A DNA stretch of 64,000 bases. It comes from Pseudomonas sp. 7P_10.2_Bac1. Its GTDB lineage: Bacteria > Pseudomonadota > Gammaproteobacteria > Pseudomonadales > Pseudomonadaceae. Each line of letters begins with the position of its first letter. Position 1 is the stretch's first letter. Made by a program: the position numbers and the translations under genes. Positions 35,320 to 44,498 of this stretch are shown piece by piece. The notes beneath the pieces were generated by a model, which did no database searches, was not told the origin of the DNA, and saw only the letters and a program-made list of their open reading frames with translations. Location of the stretch: the NCBI RefSeq assembly GCF_025465935.1, contig NZ_JANLNV010000058.1:248001-312000 (forward strand), read 5' to 3'.

Positions 35320-36564
35320 ATGCGCCTGTTTCACACTTCCGACTGGCACCTGGGGCAAAACCTCCACGGCCAGGAACGCGACTTCGAGCATGCCTGCTTC
35401 CTGAGCTGGCTGCTGACCCAACTGGCCGTTGCTCAGCCCGATGTCCTGCTGATCGCCGGCGATATCTTCGACACCGTCAACCCCCCGGTCAAAGCCCAGG
35501 AGCGTCTTTACGACTTCATCGTCAGCGCCCACGAGCAGCAACCCAAGCTGACCATCGTGATGATCGCCGGCAACCATGATTCTGGCTCGCGGATCGAATT
35601 GCCCGCACCGCTTATGCGCCGTTTGCGCACCCACGCGCTGGGCCGTGTATTGTGGCTTGATGATGGCCAGTTGGATGCCGAACGCTTGCTTATTCCACTG
35701 CCAGACGCCACCGGCCACATTGCTGCCTGGTGCCTGGCCCTACCATTTTTACGGCCTGCAGAAGTCACCGGCGCGCATTTAGGTGATGACTACCTGCGCG
35801 GTATTGGCCAGGTTCACGAGTGGCTGATCGAGGCCGCCAATGCCAAACGCAAGCCAGGCCAAGCATTAATTGCCATCAGCCACGCGCATATGGCGGGCGG
35901 CTCAGTGTCCGAAGACTCCGAACGTAGCCTGATCATCGGCAATGCCGAAGCCCTGCCCGCCAGTCTGTTCGGCCCCAGCATCAGCTATGTAGCGCTGGGC
36001 CATTTGCACAAGCCGCAACGGGTCAACAACGAAGAGCGCATCCGTTATTGCGGCTCGCCTATCCCGCTGTCGTTTTCCGAGATCAGCTACCAGCACCAGA
36101 TTCTCGAGGTCACCCTCGACGGTGAAAGCCTGGTCAGCGTTGAAACGCGCCTGATCCCGCGGGCCGTTAACTTGCAACGTATCGGCCCGGCGCCTATGGC
36201 AGACATTCTCAGCCAGTTGACCGATCTGCCGGATATCGACTTGCTGGCCGATCTTCAACGCCAGCCCTGGCTCGAAGTGCGAGTCAAACTGGATGAACCA
36301 CAGCCCGACTTGCGCCAGCAAATCGAAAGTGCCTTACAGGGTAAAGCGGTCCGCCTGGTGCGTATCTCTGCCGAATACGCGGGTAACGGCGGACGGTCCG
36401 CAGACGATGACGGCGCGCGCCTGATCGAACTCGATCAATTGACTGCGCAGGAGCTGTTCAGCCGCGCCTGGCAAGACAATTACGGCAGCGAAGCCGACGA
36501 GCAGACCCTCAAGGACTTTGCCGTCCTGCTACAGGAAGTACAGTTGGAAGGTGAACAGCCATGA
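35320..36564 (+). CDS. sbcD: Exonuclease subunit SbcD (Mre11 family)
   Basis: A 414-residue calcineurin-like nuclease that, with SbcC, cleaves DNA hairpins and processes double-strand ends. All phosphoesterase motifs are visible: SDWHLG (residues 6-11), LIAGDIFDT (46-54), IAGNHDSGS (83-91), ISHAHMAGG and ALGHLHKPQ. Its stop overlaps the sbcC start (ATGA). Confidence 0.97.
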   Translation: MRLFHTSDWHLGQNLHGQERDFEHACFLSWLLTQLAVAQPDVLLIAGDIFDTVNPPVKAQERLYDFIVSAHEQQPKLTIVMIAGNHDSGSRIELPAPLMRRLRTHALGRVLWLDDGQLDAERLLIPLPDATGHIAAWCLALPFLRPAEVTGAHLGDDYLRGIGQVHEWLIEAANAKRKPGQALIAISHAHMAGGSVSEDSERSLIIGNAEALPASLFGPSISYVALGHLHKPQRVNNEERIRYCGSPIPLSFSEISYQHQILEVTLDGESLVSVETRLIPRAVNLQRIGPAPMADILSQLTDLPDIDLLADLQRQPWLEVRVKLDEPQPDLRQQIESALQGKAVRLVRISAEYAGNGGRSADDDGARLIELDQLTAQELFSRAWQDNYGSEADEQTLKDFAVLLQEVQLEGEQP

Positions 36565-39500
36565 AGATTCTCGCCATTCGCCTTAAAAACCTGGCGTCAC
36601 TGGCCGGTCCGTTTGAACTGGACTTCACGGCCGAGCCCTTGGCCAGCGCGGGGCTGTTTGCAATTACCGGCCCCACCGGCGCTGGCAAAAGTACTTTGCT
36701 CGACGCCTTGTGCCTGGCCTTGTTCGGCGCAGTGCCGCGTTTGAACCACACCGGCCGCGATGCCAAAGTCCCGGATGCCGACGGCGAGATTGCCACGGGG
36801 GACCCACGTACCCTGCTGCGCCGTGGCACCGGCGAAGGCTATGCCGAGGTCGATTTTGTCGGCATTGACGGTCGCCGCTATCGCGCCCGCTGGGAAGCCA
36901 ACCGCGCCCGCGAAAAAGCCAATGGCAAGCTGCAAGCCAGCCGTCAAAGTCTGCGTGATCTGGACAGCGATCAATTACTGGCCAGTCAAAAAGGCGATTA
37001 CAAAGTGCAGTTGGAGTCACGCCTGGGGCTGAACTTCGAACAGTTCACCCGTGCGGTGATGCTCGCTCAAAGCGAGTTCAGCGCGTTTCTCAAGGCCGAT
37101 GACAACGAGCGCAGTGAACTGCTGGAGAAGCTCACCGATACCGCGTTATACACCCGCCTCGGCAAACGTGCGTTTGATAAGACCAAAGAGGCCCGCGACG
37201 CCCACAAGCAACTGCAAGATCAGGCCGTCGGGGTGACCCCGCTGGAGCCCGAAGCACGGGCAGAGCTGGACCAGCGCCATAACGAGGCGCAACACCTGCT
37301 CAAGACCCGGCAAAGCCAGCTTAAGCAACTTGAACAGCAACACATGTGGCTCAAGAGTCTTCGTGAGCTACAAGAACAACACCACAGCGCTACCGAGCAA
37401 TTGCAAGAGGCGCAAACCCTGTGGGACGGTCTAGCCGAACAACGGCAAACCCTCGATTGGCTTGAGCAACTGGCGCCCCAGCGCCATCAGTTCACGCGCC
37501 TGGCCGAACTGGACGCGCAACTCACCCCGCTGGCCGAACAGATCGCCGGGTACTTGCAACAGCAAGTCGAACTGGGTCAACGCCAAACTCAGCTGGAGCA
37601 CGCTCTCCAGACTGCGCAGCAGGCGGCCGATCAGGCACAGGCCGGGCTGCGTGATGCCGCACCGCAGTTGCAAAAAGCCCATCTGGAACAAGCCAACCTC
37701 AACCGCCTGACCCTGGCTCTGGATGCGCAGCAAGCCCTTAAAAAGCAGGCTGAAGACACCTGCGCCGAAGGGCAAAAAGCCTTGAACGGCTTGCTTGAGC
37801 GCCAACAGCAAGGCACAGAACGCTTGGCGCACATTGCTGCGCAACTGGAACTCAGTGCCGATCTCGCCCCCTTGGCCAATGCCTGGGACGGTTACCGTCG
37901 CAGCCTGCAGCAATTGGTGCGCCTGAGCACTACGCTGAACAAAGGACGCGAAGAATTACCGGCTCTGGAACAGCGCGCCAGCCAGGCGGCCCAACAGCTC
38001 ACGGAGCTGCGCAACAGCCTGGAAATCCTATTCCAGGAAGCTGGCGCCGAACCCCACGCCGTCAATGAACAGATCCAGACTCTGGGCAGCCTGCTGACTG
38101 ACAACCGTCAGCAACAACGTGCCTTTGAAGACTTACAGCGCCTGAGCGGCAGCCAGTTGGCCCTTGAGGCGCGTTTGCAGGCGGTGCAGCTCAAACTGCA
38201 CAACCTGCAAGCCGAGCGCGAGGAACTGATCAAACAAGGGACGCAGACCAAGAGCGCCTTTGAAGCCGCCGAACAAGCTTTGCGCGTGACCCAGCAACTG
38301 CTTGAACGCCAGCGCCTGGCCCGCAGCGCCAGCGTCGAAGAGCTGCGCGCACAGCTTCAGGACGACCAGCCCTGCCCCGTCTGCGGCAGCCATGAGCACC
38401 CCTATCATCAGCCTGAAGCGCTGTTGCAGAGCCTGTCGCGCTTTGACGAGGAAGAAGAGGCCAACGCACGCAAGACGGTCGATACCCTCAAGGAAACACT
38501 CAACCAATTGCGTGAGCAACTCGCCGGGGTTAACGCGCAGCAACGCGAATTGATTCAGCAGCACCAGCAGCTTGGCGAAGAGCAACAGGCACTGGCGCCA
38601 GGCCTGGAAGCCCACCCGCTGTATGCACAATGGCAAGCGCAAGAACCGGCCAAGCGCGAAGCCTGGCTGACTCAACGCTTGAGCCAGCTACAGCACAGCA
38701 TCAGCCAAGACGAACAACGTCAAAACGCCTTGCTCGCCCTGCAAAAAGAAGCCGCCACATTGCAGCAACACCTGCAACGCAGCACCGAAGCCAGCCAGCA
38801 AGCCCAGCAACAACTCAACGAGCAGCAACAACACCTCAAAGCCGACACCTTGCGCTTTGATGAAGAGCTTGCCGGGTTTGTCAGCCTGCTGCCCGAGACC
38901 ACTCTGGCGGCGTTGCGTGAAAACGCATCCGCGAGCTTCATGCAGCTTGATCAACAGGTCAGCCATCGCCTTGAACAACTGGAAGAGCAGCGCGATGAAC
39001 ACGCTGAACAAACCGAGCGCGCCAGCCGCATCGAGCGTGAGCAGTATCAGCAAGCCACTCATACAAAGGCACTGGACGCCCTGCAACACAGCGTGACTGA
39101 ACTGCTCGAGCAACAGCAGGCAGGCCAGCAAAGCCTCATGCACCTACTGGGCGATCACACCAGCGCCGAACAGTGGCAGCAGCATCTGGAACAGGCGCTT
39201 GAGCAGGCTCGCAACGCCCAGACGCACGCCAGCGAAACGCTGCAAGCCACCGCCCACCAATTGGTGCAACTGGCGGCCCAGCTCAAGGCGCAACAAGATC
39301 GCCTGCACGCCCTGCACACTGAACACAGCAGCTTGAACGAACAGGTCGAGCAATGGCGCGGGCAACACTCAGCCCTCGACACTGACCGTTTACAACAATT
39401 GCTGAGCTTCGACGACACGCACATCCGCGACCTGCGTCAGCACCTGCAAGCCAGCGAAAAAGCTGTAGAACAAACCCGCGTCCTGCTCCAGGAACGTGAG

Positions 39501-40202
39501 CAACGCCTCAAGCAGCATCAAGCTCAGGCCAATGGCAACCTTGATGCCCAAGCGCTTGAGGGTGCCCTGAATGAATTGAACGAGCTGCTCGCCGTCAGCG
39601 AGCAAAATGTGGCAGAACTGCGGGCGCAACAGGCAGAAGACCAGCGTCGTCAGGACGCCAACCACGCGCTCGCGCAACGCATCGCCCAAGCCTATGACGA
39701 ATGGCAACGCTGGGCGCGTCTGAGCGAGTTGATCGGTTCGGGCACCGGCGACAAATTCCGCAAGATCGCCCAGGCCTACAACCTCGACCTGCTGGTGCAC
39801 CACGCCAACGCCCAATTGCGCCAACTGGTTAAACGTTATCGCCTCAAGCGCGGCGGCAGCATGCTCGGTTTGCTGGTGATGGACACTGAAATGGGCGACG
39901 AACTGCGCTCCGTACACTCGCTGTCCGGTGGTGAAACCTTCCTGGTGTCGTTGGCACTGGCGTTGGGGCTGGCGTCGATGGCGTCCAGTACGCTGAAAAT
40001 CGAGTCGCTGTTTATCGACGAAGGGTTTGGCAGCCTCGACCCCGAATCCCTGCAATTGGCAATGGATGCCCTCGACGGCCTGCAAGCCCAGGGACGCAAA
40101 GTTGGGGTAATTTCCCATGTGCAGGAAATGCATGAACGCATTCCGGTACAAATCCAGGTGCAGCGCCAAGGCAATGGCTTGAGCACGGTGCAAGTGAAAT
40201 GA
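36561..40202 (+). CDS. sbcC: Exonuclease subunit SbcC (Rad50 family)
   Basis: A 1213-residue SMC-like ATPase. Walker A is GPTGAGKST (residues 37-45). Long glutamine-rich coiled coils run from about 190 to 1040, interrupted by the zinc hook CPVC near residue 605. The C-terminal lobe carries the signature HSLSGGETFLVSLALALG and Walker B SLFIDEGFGSLDPES. Members form a tethering nuclease complex with SbcD. The coiled coil is very glutamine-rich, as usual in Pseudomonas. The stop overlaps the glutathione transferase gene by four bases. Confidence 0.97.
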   Translation: MKILAIRLKNLASLAGPFELDFTAEPLASAGLFAITGPTGAGKSTLLDALCLALFGAVPRLNHTGRDAKVPDADGEIATGDPRTLLRRGTGEGYAEVDFVGIDGRRYRARWEANRAREKANGKLQASRQSLRDLDSDQLLASQKGDYKVQLESRLGLNFEQFTRAVMLAQSEFSAFLKADDNERSELLEKLTDTALYTRLGKRAFDKTKEARDAHKQLQDQAVGVTPLEPEARAELDQRHNEAQHLLKTRQSQLKQLEQQHMWLKSLRELQEQHHSATEQLQEAQTLWDGLAEQRQTLDWLEQLAPQRHQFTRLAELDAQLTPLAEQIAGYLQQQVELGQRQTQLEHALQTAQQAADQAQAGLRDAAPQLQKAHLEQANLNRLTLALDAQQALKKQAEDTCAEGQKALNGLLERQQQGTERLAHIAAQLELSADLAPLANAWDGYRRSLQQLVRLSTTLNKGREELPALEQRASQAAQQLTELRNSLEILFQEAGAEPHAVNEQIQTLGSLLTDNRQQQRAFEDLQRLSGSQLALEARLQAVQLKLHNLQAEREELIKQGTQTKSAFEAAEQALRVTQQLLERQRLARSASVEELRAQLQDDQPCPVCGSHEHPYHQPEALLQSLSRFDEEEEANARKTVDTLKETLNQLREQLAGVNAQQRELIQQHQQLGEEQQALAPGLEAHPLYAQWQAQEPAKREAWLTQRLSQLQHSISQDEQRQNALLALQKEAATLQQHLQRSTEASQQAQQQLNEQQQHLKADTLRFDEELAGFVSLLPETTLAALRENASASFMQLDQQVSHRLEQLEEQRDEHAEQTERASRIEREQYQQATHTKALDALQHSVTELLEQQQAGQQSLMHLLGDHTSAEQWQQHLEQALEQARNAQTHASETLQATAHQLVQLAAQLKAQQDRLHALHTEHSSLNEQVEQWRGQHSALDTDRLQQLLSFDDTHIRDLRQHLQASEKAVEQTRVLLQEREQRLKQHQAQANGNLDAQALEGALNELNELLAVSEQNVAELRAQQAEDQRRQDANHALAQRIAQAYDEWQRWARLSELIGSGTGDKFRKIAQAYNLDLLVHHANAQLRQLVKRYRLKRGGSMLGLLVMDTEMGDELRSVHSLSGGETFLVSLALALGLASMASSTLKIESLFIDEGFGSLDPESLQLAMDALDGLQAQGRKVGVISHVQEMHERIPVQIQVQRQGNGLSTVQVK

Positions 40203-40789
40203 CCGCGCCAGTGCTGTATTCCTTCCGCCGTTGCCCGTATGCCATGCGGGCGCGCATGGCACTGCGTTACAGCGGCGTGCCATTGTCGATTGTAGAAGTC
40301 AGCCTCAAGGCCAAACCGCCAGAAATGCTTGAGCTGTCGCCCAAAGGCACTGTGCCGGTATTGGCCTGTGCCGATGGCCGGGTGATTGAACAAAGCCTGG
40401 AGATCATGCACTGGGCCTTGGCCCAGCATGACCCGGACAACTGGCTTGGCCCGGACAGTGCGGCGCTGATTGAAGCCAACGACGTTGAATTCAAGGCCCA
40501 TCTGGACCGTTACAAATACGCCATCCGCTACCCGGAACAGCCGATGGAGCATTATCGGGCGCAAGGCGCGGCGTTTTTACAGCGGCTTGAAGGCCTGCTT
40601 GAACAGACCCCGTACCTGGCAGGCGACAGCTTGAGCCTGGCGGACGTTGCCCTGGCGCCATTCATACGCCAATTCGCCCACGTCGACCGTGAATGGTTTG
40701 ATCAAGCCCCCTACCCGCGCCTGAATGCCTGGCTTGAACGGTTTTTAGCGTCAGAACTGTTTACCTCCGTCATGGCCAAAACGGCCTGA
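40199..40789 (+). CDS. Glutathione S-transferase-like protein
   Basis: A 196-residue thioredoxin-fold GST. The N-terminal domain starts VLYSFRRCPYAMRARMAL with a CPYA motif that can bind glutathione through cysteine. LSPKGTVPVL supplies the cis-proline and VIEQSLEIMHW the glutathione-contact region; an alpha-helical C-terminal domain follows. Overlap with sbcC suggests cotranscription with the exonuclease. Its substrate is unknown. Confidence 0.9.
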   Translation: MTAPVLYSFRRCPYAMRARMALRYSGVPLSIVEVSLKAKPPEMLELSPKGTVPVLACADGRVIEQSLEIMHWALAQHDPDNWLGPDSAALIEANDVEFKAHLDRYKYAIRYPEQPMEHYRAQGAAFLQRLEGLLEQTPYLAGDSLSLADVALAPFIRQFAHVDREWFDQAPYPRLNAWLERFLASELFTSVMAKTA

Positions 40790-40828
40790 CTGGGGACGCT
40801 GCGTACGCGATCTGTCAGTAATGCGGCG

Positions 40829-40860
40829 CGCAGGACCGCCATCTTGGCGGTCGCTGCGCA
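40829..40860. terminator. Hairpin between convergent GST and cytochrome b genes
   Basis: A stem containing ACCGCC/GGCGGT, extended by flanking GCGCA/TGCGC with small mismatches. It lies in the 112-base gap between two convergent genes and is a plausible terminator, although it has no T run. Confidence 0.4.
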
Positions 40861-40901
40861 CCCCATCGCAGCCTCATTCTTGGGCAGCGACTACAGGGCT
40901 T

Positions 40902-41441
40902 TTAATCCTTGCCCCGGACCATGCTTTCCAACACCCCGTCACGGCGTACCCAGCCATGGAACAACGCCGCGGCCAAGTGCAGCAGCACGGTAAGGAACAT
41001 TAAATACGCCAGGTACGTATGGGCCTTGCGCAAGAATGCAAAGGTGCCTGGATTGGCAGGCAGGATGGCTGGCAGTTGCAACGAACTGCTCAGCATCACC
41101 GGGTCTCCCGCCGCCGAGATCATCGCCCAACCCACGACGGGCAACGCGAACATCAGCGCGTACAGCAACAGGTGCGACAGTTTTGCCGCCAGCACCTGTA
41201 CCGACGCCATATCAGCAGGCAGCGACGGTTGTCGGGTCGTGAAACGCACAAACAGTCTCACGATCACCAGCAGCAAAATCGCAATGCCCAAGGGTTTGTG
41301 CAGGTTCAACAGCCATTCATGCCGCTCGGAGACCGAAGCCGCCAGCCCAGCCCCAATAAACAGCATGGCAATGATCATCAGCGCCATTAGCCAGTGCAGG
41401 AGGCGCGCCAGAGGTGCGAAATGCGAATTCGGTGTGCTCAT
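40902..41441 (-). CDS. Cytochrome b561-type membrane protein
   Basis: A 179-residue four-helix cytochrome b. Candidate heme-ligand histidines lie in LARLLHWLMAL (His16), LNLHKPLG, and the final pair in HTYLAYLMFLTVLLHLAAALFHGW. The protein probably carries electrons in the inner membrane. It lies four bases into the end of the catalase-like gene upstream on the same strand, so the two form an operon; the cytochrome may feed electrons to the catalase-like partner. Confidence 0.9.
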   Translation of the reverse strand: MSTPNSHFAPLARLLHWLMALMIIAMLFIGAGLAASVSERHEWLLNLHKPLGIAILLLVIVRLFVRFTTRQPSLPADMASVQVLAAKLSHLLLYALMFALPVVGWAMISAAGDPVMLSSSLQLPAILPANPGTFAFLRKAHTYLAYLMFLTVLLHLAAALFHGWVRRDGVLESMVRGKD

Positions 41442-42520
41442 GGACGTTTCTCCTGGGACAGCTGATCAACTTCACTGGTACGCCGCAAATAAGAGCTGGC
41501 ATAAGCGGCCGAGCGCGCAGCCAGCAGCGGGTCATCCGAGCCTTCGATGCCATTGGGCAAAATCAACGGATCGTAGTTGATGTCACGGCATTCCCCATCG
41601 TTTTGTGGCTCCGCACTTTGCAGCACCAGGGTTCCCGCATTGACCACCTTACGGCTGGCTGGCCAGGTTTTACTCGCATCGTTTACCGGGTCGCCCGCCT
41701 CGGCCAAGGTCAGGTTGAACTGCCATCGCAATGGGCCGGCTGACAAGCGTTGCACCAGGTCTTTTTGCAGATAGTCAGCATCGTTTGGTGCACTCGCGTC
41801 AGCTGCGTCCCGCCCTTCTGGTACTACTGCCCAACGCACCGCCTGACGTTGTCCGGCCTCATTGACCAGATAAAAAGCGTTAATTGCGTTGTAAGTTTCG
41901 GTGGCAAAGCTGGCAGAGGGTTTAGCGGTCTTCACCCATTGCAGAAACGCTGCCGTCTCCGGGTGCGCGGCAAAAAACGCCGGCATGGCGTCGGGCTTCG
42001 GCTTGCCGGTGGCCGGGTCCGGCGCCCCCGCTTGCAACATTGCATAGAACGCTTCAGGCGTGCCCACCGGGAAAACCGGCATGCTGTTCATCCCGGTGCG
42101 CCACTGCTGGCCATTGGCCTGGGTAAAGCGTAGCGCCAGACTGCGAATCGGCACACTGCTGTCCGGCGCATAAGGGTTACCGCTCGGCAAGGCAAAACGC
42201 CCCACAACCGGCGTGCGTCCAGCCGCAAACACTTGCGCATTCGATAACGCCTGTGCACTACCGTTACTCTCGAAATAACCGATCACACACATGCCTTTGG
42301 CGTGGTTGCGTCGATAACCGGGGTGTACGCCGTTGTTGCGCTCCAGTGCGTTGACCAGGGTCTTGGGGCGCAACCGCTGCGCATCAAGGGTGCCATTGAC
42401 GTAATAGAAGGCTGCGGCGATAGCCGCCACCACTGCACCGATAGCCGCCAGACGCAGCATCATGCTGGTAGGGCTCAGTGCAGCCTTGAGGGGCCGCACA
42501 GGCGGCAATTGATCTACCAT
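41438..42520 (-). CDS. Membrane-anchored catalase-like (SrpA-type) heme protein
   Basis: A 360-residue protein of the small catalase-like family. A transmembrane anchor near the N-terminus (about residues 22-42, LRLAAIGAVVAAIAAAFYYV) precedes a catalase core with HAKGMCVIGYFESNG, GRFALPSGNPYAPD and SLALRFTQANGQQWRTGMNS. Related SrpA-type proteins reduce peroxides. The start at 42520 is preferred because GGAG lies six bases upstream; ATG 42538 is an alternative. A GGAAT-N16-CGTCTC ECF-type promoter lies upstream, and the divergent sigma-factor operon has the same pattern. Confidence 0.85.
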   Translation of the reverse strand: MVDQLPPVRPLKAALSPTSMMLRLAAIGAVVAAIAAAFYYVNGTLDAQRLRPKTLVNALERNNGVHPGYRRNHAKGMCVIGYFESNGSAQALSNAQVFAAGRTPVVGRFALPSGNPYAPDSSVPIRSLALRFTQANGQQWRTGMNSMPVFPVGTPEAFYAMLQAGAPDPATGKPKPDAMPAFFAAHPETAAFLQWVKTAKPSASFATETYNAINAFYLVNEAGQRQAVRWAVVPEGRDAADASAPNDADYLQKDLVQRLSAGPLRWQFNLTLAEAGDPVNDASKTWPASRKVVNAGTLVLQSAEPQNDGECRDINYDPLILPNGIEGSDDPLLAARSAAYASSYLRRTSEVDQLSQEKRP

Positions 42521-42563
42521 AAAGCGCTCCGAGGCCATGGGCCATCAGGTGGATATGGCCTGT

Positions 42564-42590
42564 GAGACGCAGGTCGATCAGGCTTATTCC
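42564..42590 (-). promoter_or_regulatory. ECF-type promoter for the catalase-cytochrome operon
   Basis: On the minus strand GGAAT (42590-42586), a 16-base spacer and CGTCTC (42569-42564) form a classic ECF sigma -35/-10 pair pointing at the catalase-like gene. The same motif and spacing occur on the plus strand at 42635-42660, in front of the sigma-factor gene. Confidence 0.65.
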
Positions 42591-42634
42591 CGGCGCAAGG
42601 CAATTTTTTCTGATTATTTATTTTTCAAGTCCGT

Positions 42635-42660
42635 GGAATAAAAGTTAAACCTGGCCGTCT
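42635..42660 (+). promoter_or_regulatory. ECF-type promoter for the sigma/anti-sigma operon
   Basis: GGAAT (42635-42639), a 16-base spacer and CGTCT (42656-42660) lie about 46 bases upstream of the ECF sigma start codon. The match with the divergent promoter implies that the sigma factor activates its own operon and the catalase operon. Confidence 0.65.
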
Positions 42661-42705
42661 TCATGACGCTGATCCGATTAACGACCTCACCCGGCGCCAG
42701 TCACC

Positions 42706-43212
42706 ATGCCCTCATTTGACGAGCAATTGCGCGAACTAATGCCGAGCCTCAGGCGCTTTGCCCTGTCGTTGACGCGCCACGCCAGCAATGCCGACGACCT
42801 GGTGCAAAACTGTCTTGAGCGCGCGCTCGGCAATGCCGCCAGTAAACGCCCGGACGGTGATTTACGCGCCTGGCTGTTTACCATCCTGTACCGCCAGTTT
42901 GTCGACCACCATCGGCGTAACCGGCGCTATGCGCGCATGCTGGAATTCTTTACTGGCCGCGACGACGCGCAACCGTCCACCGAGCGCACCGTGATAGCCC
43001 AATCCACACTGCAAGCATTCGACCAGTTGAGCACCGAGCAACGGGCGCTGCTGTTATGGATTTCTGTCGAGGGCTTGAGTTACCAACAGGTGGCCGACAT
43101 TCTCGAAGTGCCGATCGGCACGGTGATGTCGCGCCTGTCACGCGCACGCCAGGCCCTGCGCGCACTCAGTGAAGGCGACATTACCCGCCCTGCTTTGCGG
43201 AGACTTAAATGA
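42706..43212 (+). CDS. ECF-family RNA polymerase sigma factor
   Basis: A 168-residue sigma-70 ECF factor. Region 2 is seen as LRRFALSLTRHASNADDLVQNCLERAL and RAWLFTILYRQFVDHHRRNRR. Region 4, with the helix-turn-helix, is STEQRALLLWISVEGLSYQQ followed by VADILEVPIGTVMSRLSRAR. The stop overlaps the next gene, an anti-sigma factor, by four bases. Its promoter and the divergent catalase promoter share a GGAAT-N16-CGTC motif, so the regulon probably covers peroxide or oxidative stress. Confidence 0.94.
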   Translation: MPSFDEQLRELMPSLRRFALSLTRHASNADDLVQNCLERALGNAASKRPDGDLRAWLFTILYRQFVDHHRRNRRYARMLEFFTGRDDAQPSTERTVIAQSTLQAFDQLSTEQRALLLWISVEGLSYQQVADILEVPIGTVMSRLSRARQALRALSEGDITRPALRRLK

Positions 43213-43958
43213 TCACCATCCCGCCCAGTGAGCACGACCTGCATGCTTACGTCGATCACGCGCTCAGCGAGTCGGAACGACAACATGTCGAGCGTTATCT
43301 AGACGCCCACCCCGAGGTTGCCGCCAAGGTTCATGCCTGGCAACGCGATGCGCAAAACCTGCGCACGGCATTGCAGCAAACCCTGCTACAACCAGACAAC
43401 CCGACACTCGATCCCGCGGCCATTCGCCAGCGCCAACGTCGCCAGGTAATGCGTCATTGGGCTACGGCGGCAGTCTTGTTGATTGCGGTCAGCGTGGGTG
43501 GGCTCGGCGGCTGGCAGGCCCGGCAAATGACCCTCAGCCCGGCCATCTTGCCGATGACCGATGCACTGGCGGCGCACCGCATGTTTGCCGAACAAGGGTT
43601 TCTGCCTGCCGACTATAAAGTCGAGCACAGCAGCGACATGCAAGCCTGGATGGACCGTTATTTCAGCCATGCTGAACGTTTGCCGGACTTGAGCCGTGCA
43701 GGCTTTGAACCAATCAGTTGCCGCTTGCTGAGCACCGATCAGGGCGGCGCGGCAATGGTGTTATATGAAAACCCTCAGGGTCAGCAAATCAGCTTTTACA
43801 TCCGCCCGCCAGGCCCGCAAAACAGCTTGCTGGCACGGGGTATCCGACGCGACGGCGACTTGCAGGCAGACTACTGGTCAGGCTCCGGCTACAACTACGC
43901 CATGGTCGGCCCCGCCGAAGGGCCGACTGCAAAGTTGCTGAACACGCTGAGCTTTTGA
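43209..43958 (+). CDS. Membrane anti-sigma factor
   Basis: A 249-residue anti-sigma factor. The N-terminal cytoplasmic part is the usual helical sigma-binding domain (DLHAYVDHALSESERQHVER) but lacks the HxxxCxxC zinc cysteines. A single transmembrane segment follows (about residues 83-101, TAAVLLIAVSVGGLGGW), then a periplasmic sensor domain of about 145 residues. It overlaps and is coupled to the ECF sigma gene. The inducing signal is unknown. Confidence 0.9.
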   Translation: MITIPPSEHDLHAYVDHALSESERQHVERYLDAHPEVAAKVHAWQRDAQNLRTALQQTLLQPDNPTLDPAAIRQRQRRQVMRHWATAAVLLIAVSVGGLGGWQARQMTLSPAILPMTDALAAHRMFAEQGFLPADYKVEHSSDMQAWMDRYFSHAERLPDLSRAGFEPISCRLLSTDQGGAAMVLYENPQGQQISFYIRPPGPQNSLLARGIRRDGDLQADYWSGSGYNYAMVGPAEGPTAKLLNTLSF

Positions 43959-44097
43959 CCCGGCCCTGGTTGGATACTGACTAGTGACTGACGGCAATAC
44001 GTGCCATAAACGAGCGTGTCAGGCGCAACAGGTTCACACCTACGTGGGGGGGGACCGCAGGACTGGATTGCTGCATCCATATGCAGACCTGTCAACG

Positions 44098-44171
44098 TTA
44101 GGGCGGGAGAAGGTTTTAGTGTCTCGCGATCGATCATAGGTCAAAAGATCGCGAGGCAGCCCCACCCCTAA
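44098..44171. repeat. REP-like palindromic repeat, copy C (divergent flanks)
   Basis: An inverted repeat with the family core CTCGCGATCGATC ... AAAAGATCGCGAGGC but with different outer arms (TTAGGGCGGG / CCCACCCCTAA). It lies between the convergent ends of the anti-sigma gene and a small secreted-protein gene. Confidence 0.65.
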
Positions 44172-44177
44172 CGGGTT

Positions 44178-44351
44178 TCAGGAGTGGGTTTTAGGGTCCA
44201 GGGCCGCATAGAAGTTGGCGCTTTGCTGCAGGTATTTCTGGGTATAGGCCGTGGACTTTTTGTCGCTCGCCACCGAGCTGGCACTGGCTGGCAAGGCCAC
44301 GGTGGCGGAAATGGCAGAAGCAGCGATCACAGAGAAAAGATTGAAGTTCAT
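44178..44351 (-). CDS. Small secreted hypothetical protein
   Basis: A 57-residue protein with a clear Sec signal peptide (FNLFSVIAASAISATVALP, cleavage near ASAS) and a short mature part, DKKSTAYTQKYLQQSANFYA. The ATG at 44351 was chosen because the hydrophobic signal starts there; an upstream in-frame ATG at 44441 would place the signal internally. No family is recognised. Confidence 0.6.
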   Translation of the reverse strand: MNFNLFSVIAASAISATVALPASASSVASDKKSTAYTQKYLQQSANFYAALDPKTHS

Positions 44352-44498
44352 AGCGGTAACCCTCGACGATTCAGTTAGCTTGCTTGCCTGTTCAGGCCGT
44401 GGAACCAACTTAACGCCAAGGGTCTTCGCGCTGAAATTCATTGCGCCACTAACCAGTATTACTGCGATTGATAGAAGGCTTAGCCTCCAGCTGCACGC

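Noticed and set aside
39390..40283. A 297-codon minus-strand frame opposite the end of sbcC.
   Set aside because: It is the antisense of the conserved SbcC C-terminal ATPase lobe and has no own ribosome binding site or domain.
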